From positions 1-64,000 of the forward strand of contig CACZFN010000010.1 of the NCBI GenBank assembly GCA_902780505.1: a DNA stretch of 64,000 bases, in the 5' to 3' direction. Positions 60,586 to 64,000 of this stretch are shown one piece after another. Position 1 is the first letter of the stretch. The number at the start of each line of letters is the position of its first letter. This stretch comes from an uncultured Ruminococcus sp. Its GTDB lineage: Bacteria; Bacillota; Clostridia; Oscillospirales; Ruminococcaceae. The notes beneath the pieces are model-generated. The model had not been told where the DNA came from. It ran no database searches and saw only the letters and a list, made by a program, of their open reading frames with translations. Position numbers and translations under genes: made by a program.

Positions 60586-61161
60586 TCATATATTTGTAAC
60601 AAATATTTCTATTCCTATCCCTATCAGTATTATCCCGCCGAGAACAGATGCCTTTCCCGAAAGGTGTGTGCCGAATTTACGCCCTGTCATAAGCCCGCAA
60701 AGGCATATGATAAAGGTGACGCCCGCAATTATCAGTGAGCAGACTGCTGCCATGGCTGCACTGTGGTCAGCTATCGTAAACCCTACTGATAATGCATCAA
60801 TTGATGTTGCGATGCCCTGTATAAACAGTTTCTTAGGTGTAAGCCTGTATGTGCTTTCACTGCCGTTTCCGGGCTTTAAACCTTCAAAAAGCATCTCCCC
60901 GCCTATGTATAACAGCAAAAGCAGAGCTATCCACGGTACAGCCGCCGAAAGCTTTGTAAAATGCCCGACGACGGTCTTTACGCATATCCACCCTGTAAGC
61001 GGCATAAGTGCCTGAAAAAATGCAAATGTTCCTGCTATGGCTGTCAGCTTGAACGGGCGCATATCAGGCTCGTTCAGACCGTTTGCGAGCGATACCGAAA
61101 AAGCATCCATAGCAAGCCCTGCACCTAAAAGCAGGCTGTTTAGAATAAATAAAAGATCCAT
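60586..61161 (-). CDS. mntP: Manganese efflux pump MntP
   Basis: A 191-residue inner-membrane protein with six spans, the family start NSLLLGAGLAMDAFSVSLANGL and the central SIDALSVGFTIA. It exports Mn2+ to limit toxicity. No yybP-ykoY manganese riboswitch is visible in its short leader. The promoter at 61211-61240 has a palindrome over its -35, suggesting repressor control. Confidence 0.93.
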   Translation of the reverse strand: MDLLFILNSLLLGAGLAMDAFSVSLANGLNEPDMRPFKLTAIAGTFAFFQALMPLTGWICVKTVVGHFTKLSAAVPWIALLLLLYIGGEMLFEGLKPGNGSESTYRLTPKKLFIQGIATSIDALSVGFTIADHSAAMAAVCSLIIAGVTFIICLCGLMTGRKFGTHLSGKASVLGGIILIGIGIEIFVTNI

Positions 61162-61210
61162 TGGTGTTTCCTCCGAAAAGGGTGATGAAAACCCCGCTTC
61201 AACAGATTAA

Positions 61211-61247
61211 ATTTTATCACACTGCTGACAGGTTTGTCAAGACAAAC
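61211..61247 (-). promoter_or_regulatory. Promoter of mntP with palindromic operator
   Basis: On the minus strand TTGACA (complement of 61235-61240), an 18-base spacer and TAAAAT (complement of 61211-61216) form a promoter with extended -10. GTTTGTC-AA-GACAAAC at 61232-61247 is a perfect palindrome covering the -35. It is a likely repressor site, for which a metal regulator is a candidate. The 61162-61553 stretch otherwise holds the repeat below and the next promoter. Confidence 0.5.
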
Positions 61248-61322
61248 ATATTCTTTCAAAATGCTGTACTATATTATATTTCCATTTTTGTCAATAATTC
61301 CTGCCTTAATATAATAATACAG

Positions 61323-61470
61323 GGAAATCAATTTTTGATTTCCAGAGGTTAGACAAGGAGTGCCTGCGGCACGATTTTTAAAACTTTCGTCCGCTATGCG
61401 GACTCATTATCTAACTTCTAACCTCTAATTTCTAATCTCTCGGAAATTTATTTTGTAAAAATTGATTTCC
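61323..61470. repeat. 148-bp intergenic hairpin element with inverted ends
   Basis: GGAAATCAATTTTT (61323-61336) is the exact inverse of AAAAATTGATTTCC (61457-61470). Inside, AGAGGTTAGA (61344-61353) pairs with TCTAACCTCT (61417-61426), and there are two small hairpins (GTGCC..GGCAC and GTCCGC..GCGGAC). The right half repeats TCTAA(C/T) units. It resembles MITE-like repeats scattered in Ruminococcus-type genomes, though copy number here is not testable. Confidence 0.65.
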
Positions 61471-61491
61471 GTGATATTAATAGATATATCA

Positions 61492-61520
61492 TTGACTTTT
61501 TACGTTTATCGTGATAAAAT
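61492..61520 (+). promoter_or_regulatory. Promoter of the DUF3810 gene
   Basis: TTGACT (61492-61497), 17-base spacer, TAAAAT (61515-61520) with TG before it. A palindrome TTTATC-GT-GATAAA (61505-61518) overlaps the spacer and -10. Confidence 0.65.
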
Positions 61521-61553
61521 TAATGTGTATCAGCACTAAAGGGGGCGGGCGGA

Positions 61554-62696
61554 ATGTCGGGCGGTAAAAAGGGCTTTATAAAGCGGCATAAACAGTGGAC
61601 GGCTATTATCATACTTGTGGCTTTCTGCGTACTGATGAACGTCCTTGCCTGGACGGTCAAGGGCTTTTCTGATGTGTATGCGGAGTATGTTTTTCCTGTA
61701 TGGGTAAATACTTACGGCAGGCTGACTTCACTTTTGCCTTTTTCTTTTGGTGAGGTGCTTATTATCACGGGAATCGTGCTTGTGATAGTGTCTGCTCTTG
61801 CAATTGCACCGCTGCTTCTGAAACTAAAAAGCAAACGAAAGCTTATCGGCAAGATATACGGCTTTACATATATGTGGATATTCGTTTTTATTCTGCTGAC
61901 CGAAACACTTAACTGCTTTGTGCTATATCACTGCTCGTCCTTTGGTGAGCTTTATGGTATAAATGGCGGTGAGCATACCGACGCCCAGCTCACTGAGCTT
62001 GCCGAGGTGCTTATTGCCCGCACCAATGAGCTTTCCTATGAAGTAAAGCGTGATGATGACGGCTATTTTGTCCTTACAGCTGACCTTGATAAGACAGCAC
62101 AGCAGGCTGTCCGTGCGCTCGGTGATGATTACCCGCGCTTAAAAGGCTATTATGTCACACCTAAGAAGATAGTCAACTCCTACTTTATGTCGCAGCAGTA
62201 TCTTATGGGGATATACTTTCCGTTTTCTATGGAAGCTAATTATAATCAGGAAATGTATCAGAGCAACCTCCCCGAAACTGTGACACATGAGCTCGCCCAT
62301 ACCAAAGGCTTTATGCCCGAGGACGAAGCGAATTTCATAGCATTCCTTGCCTGCGCAAGGAGTGATAATAAGGATTATAACTATTCGGGGTATCTGAGTA
62401 CGGTAAAATATATACTCGGCAAAGTCGGCGAATATATAGGCGCACATGAGCAGGAAAGGCTGTACGGGCTTCTTAATGATCATGTATGGCAGGATATTAC
62501 AGGCAACCGTAAATACTGGGACGATGTTCAGGAAAGTGACGAGGGTATCCTTGACAGCAAAACTGTCGCAGAGGTTTCCGATAAGGCCATGGAAACTTCA
62601 CTTAAACTCAACGGCATTTCCGACGGCAAAAGATCATACGGCAGAATGGTTGATCTGCTGCTTGATTTCTACTATGACAGCGGGAGTATAGAATGA
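61554..62696 (+). CDS. DUF3810 membrane zinc-protease-like protein
   Basis: A 380-residue protein with three N-terminal spans (about 15-130) and an outer or cytoplasmic catalytic-looking domain. HELAH at residues 245-249 with a downstream Glu in MPEDEANFIAFLACARSDN is the zincin motif of DUF3810 proteins. The role is unknown. It begins with GGGGGCGG upstream and overlaps the next gene by four bases, so the two are likely made together. Confidence 0.72.
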   Translation: MSGGKKGFIKRHKQWTAIIILVAFCVLMNVLAWTVKGFSDVYAEYVFPVWVNTYGRLTSLLPFSFGEVLIITGIVLVIVSALAIAPLLLKLKSKRKLIGKIYGFTYMWIFVFILLTETLNCFVLYHCSSFGELYGINGGEHTDAQLTELAEVLIARTNELSYEVKRDDDGYFVLTADLDKTAQQAVRALGDDYPRLKGYYVTPKKIVNSYFMSQQYLMGIYFPFSMEANYNQEMYQSNLPETVTHELAHTKGFMPEDEANFIAFLACARSDNKDYNYSGYLSTVKYILGKVGEYIGAHEQERLYGLLNDHVWQDITGNRKYWDDVQESDEGILDSKTVAEVSDKAMETSLKLNGISDGKRSYGRMVDLLLDFYYDSGSIE

Positions 62697-63454
62697 AAAA
62701 GAAAGCATATTTGATATCGTTATGTGCGGCAGTTCTTATGTGTGCCTGCTCAGACGGGCAGGGAAGTGAGAGCGAATATTTTTCGGCAGAGCGTGCACTT
62801 GAGAGCAGCACAGAAAGCACCGGCGTATCTGATAATAAAGAACAAACGCCGCAGGTGTGGAAAACCTTTGATGAGATCTATCCGACACTCACTGATGACG
62901 ATATGAAAGTAAAAAACTATGCAAATAACCGCGAGGTCTGGGATAACAGCGCTCAGGCAGGCAAGCTTATAGAAGCAGGGCAGGATACACCGCCGCAGAA
63001 TGAACTGAGGCTCGGAAATTACCGGTTCGGCTATAACGGATGTGAGGTGATAGCAGGGTATAATATGCTAACCCTTGCGGGTAAAAGCCCTGATATGCCT
63101 AAGCTTGTATTTGAGTTTGAAGAAAATATCCTTGTGGCAAAGGACGGTTCCTTTGGCAGTGATCCGAGGAAGATGTACCTTATGCTTGACAAAGCAGGGG
63201 CAGAGTACGAAACGCTGTATACACGGGCAGAATGTGATAAAGCCCTTGATGACGGCAAAAGCCTTATATTTTCCTTCTATACGGGCACACCGTATTTCAG
63301 TGAGATACATACTGTCTGCATTATCGGCGGGAGGGAAAAATATGTGCTGAACCGTTATAATACAGTGTCAGGCAGAAGTGAGATATCCGGTATAGACGAT
63401 ATCACTGATGATGACAGGAACGTTATTATTGCATACGCAGTTGATATTGATTAG
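62693..63454 (+). CDS. Papain-like (C39-type) lipoprotein peptidase
   Basis: A 253-residue lipoprotein. The signal peptide ends in LMCAC (Cys19). A papain-fold domain of the C39/DUF4105-like type follows: Cys117 in YNGCEVIAGYNML (the QxxCxP-type nucleophile site), His206 in EIHTVCIIGG and Asn220 in LNRYNT, a plausible triad. The four-base overlap with DUF3810 suggests a shared envelope role. The substrate is unknown. Confidence 0.72.
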   Translation: MKKKAYLISLCAAVLMCACSDGQGSESEYFSAERALESSTESTGVSDNKEQTPQVWKTFDEIYPTLTDDDMKVKNYANNREVWDNSAQAGKLIEAGQDTPPQNELRLGNYRFGYNGCEVIAGYNMLTLAGKSPDMPKLVFEFEENILVAKDGSFGSDPRKMYLMLDKAGAEYETLYTRAECDKALDDGKSLIFSFYTGTPYFSEIHTVCIIGGREKYVLNRYNTVSGRSEISGIDDITDDDRNVIIAYAVDID

Positions 63455-63460
63455 AACAAG

Positions 63461-63476
63461 TGTTCCACGTGGAACA
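63461..63476. other. parS chromosome-partition site
   Basis: TGTTCCACGTGGAACA matches the ParB/Spo0J binding consensus TGTTNCACGTGNAACA and is a perfect palindrome; the symmetric block extends to 22 bases (63458-63479). It lies in the 55-base gap between the C39-like gene and tsaE. parS sites mark the origin-proximal part of bacterial chromosomes. Confidence 0.88.
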
Positions 63477-63509
63477 CTTTCAAAAAACTTCTTGACAAAG
63501 GGAAAATAT

Positions 63510-63953
63510 ATGAAAGAAATTATAACACACTCACCCGAGGAAACTATAGAACTTGGGGAGAAAATAGGAAAACGCCTTAAAGGCGGGGATATGATCGCCT
63601 ATGTGGGCGGGCTCGGCTGCGGAAAGACCACTATTACAAGAGGTATATCGGCAGGGCTCGGGCTTGGTGATAATGTTTATTCGCCTACATTTGCACTTGT
63701 AAATGAATACCGTGGGCGCGATATATCGCTTGTGCATTTTGATATGTACCGTATTCTTTCGGCTGATGACCTTGAAACGACAGGCTTTTTTGATTATATC
63801 AGTGACGACAGTGTTATTGCTGTGGAGTGGAGTGAGAATATCAAAGACGAACTGCCTGACGGTGCGATCACTATATCATTTGAAAGAATAGACGATAATA
63901 CAAGGAAAATTATAATAGACGGAGATGAACGCTTTGACGATACTTTCGATTGA
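63510..63953 (+). CDS. tsaE: tRNA threonylcarbamoyladenosine synthesis ATPase TsaE
   Basis: A 147-residue P-loop ATPase needed with TsaB and TsaD to make t6A at tRNA position 37. Walker A is VGGLGCGKTTITRGI, and YSPTFALVNEYRG and VHFDMYRI follow. ATG 63510 has AAAGGG ahead; the longer frame starting at 63408 overlaps the C39-like gene. The tsaB gene overlaps its end by 20 bases, the usual tsaE-tsaB pair. Confidence 0.96.
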   Translation: MKEIITHSPEETIELGEKIGKRLKGGDMIAYVGGLGCGKTTITRGISAGLGLGDNVYSPTFALVNEYRGRDISLVHFDMYRILSADDLETTGFFDYISDDSVIAVEWSENIKDELPDGAITISFERIDDNTRKIIIDGDERFDDTFD

Positions 63954-64000
63954 TACCTCGGGCAAGACTGCAAGCGCTGCCATAATGAAAGACGGCAGGC
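63934..64000 (+). CDS. tsaB: tRNA threonylcarbamoyladenosine synthesis protein TsaB, N-terminal fragment
   Basis: The frame reads MTILSIDTSGKTASAAIMKD and runs off the right edge, matching the TsaB start (ILAIDTS-type strand of the ASKHA fold). The likely start is TTG 63934, nine bases after GGAG; ATG 63925 is the alternative but has the ribosome site too close. It pairs with TsaE, with tsaD expected downstream or elsewhere. Confidence 0.85.
   Translation, partial: MTILSIDTSGKTASAAIMKDGR

Noticed and set aside
1-64000. CRISPR arrays, rRNA or intact tRNA genes
   Set aside because: No regularly spaced repeats of CRISPR type and no rRNA or complete tRNA were seen on reading; the only tRNA sequence is the truncated att core.

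Overview
The window looks like a chromosomal segment of a Gram-positive, spore-lineage Firmicute of class Clostridia, most likely a Ruminococcus-like member of the Oscillospiraceae. The reasons are the SRP RNA-dnaX-ybaB-recR order, the rimP-nusA-ylxR-ylxQ-infB-rbfA-nrnA-truB-ribF block, spoVG, Gram-positive type lexA and lipoproteins, strong AAGGAG-type ribosome sites, TTGACA/TATAAT promoters and a Thr/Glu/Pro-rich surface linker. The genus is inference; no rRNA gene is present to prove it.

Layout. Bases 1 to about 3268 are the right end of an integrated mobile element: a large serine recombinase, two small helix-turn-helix genes, a promoter-led non-coding stretch with hairpins, six TTCTACC(A/G) repeats, and a boundary made of the 3' part of a tRNA-Leu gene (anticodon loop to CCA) without its 5' half. 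From there on the sequence is host chromosome: cheY and a CheX-domain protein; SRP RNA, dnaX, ybaB, recR; a degenerate CPBP protein and tadA; a two-component system; a metabolic/housekeeping run (aldose epimerase, dtd, ArsC-like, WG-repeat lipoprotein); a type IV pilin-like gene with a long structured leader; trxA-trxB; a minus-strand group of zinc-ribbon and lipoprotein genes with alr; a SLOG protein, an LCP-like protein and a PII-like protein; then the ten-gene rimP-to-gltX translation operon (24.2-33.9 kb).

From 34 to 39 kb there is a Gld-type ABC exporter (ATPase, permease, GldG-like and DUF4340 proteins). From 39.4 to 44.6 kb a complete minus-strand chemosensory operon (cheA-cheW-cheR-cheB-cheW) has a CheA with a tandemly duplicated middle domain. 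From 44.8 to 57.8 kb lie zapA-like, U32 peptidase, dut, amidohydrolase, a fumarase alpha subunit, two PH-domain membrane proteins, birA, spoVG, murC, lexA, a zinc-ribbon protein and cardiolipin synthase. The right end holds a DRE-TIM aldolase and malQ, mntP, a DUF3810 membrane protease, a papain/C39-like lipoprotein, a parS centromere site, tsaE and the start of tsaB.

How it fits together. Most genes are core replication, translation, envelope and redox functions in tight operons. The chemosensory genes, a CheX-type protein and a pilin, with no receptor or flagellar gene in view, suggest a sensory pathway that may act on pili or another output. The parS site and dnaX/recR proximity suggest an origin-proximal location. 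Three unrelated hairpin-forming intergenic repeats, one with 51-bp inverted arms that hold the stop codons of both flanking genes, are the most unusual non-coding structures. I found no clear previously undescribed multi-gene system; the best leads are the element end (repeat array, non-coding transcript, tRNA boundary), the duplicated CheA domain, the giant hairpin repeat and the pilin leader.
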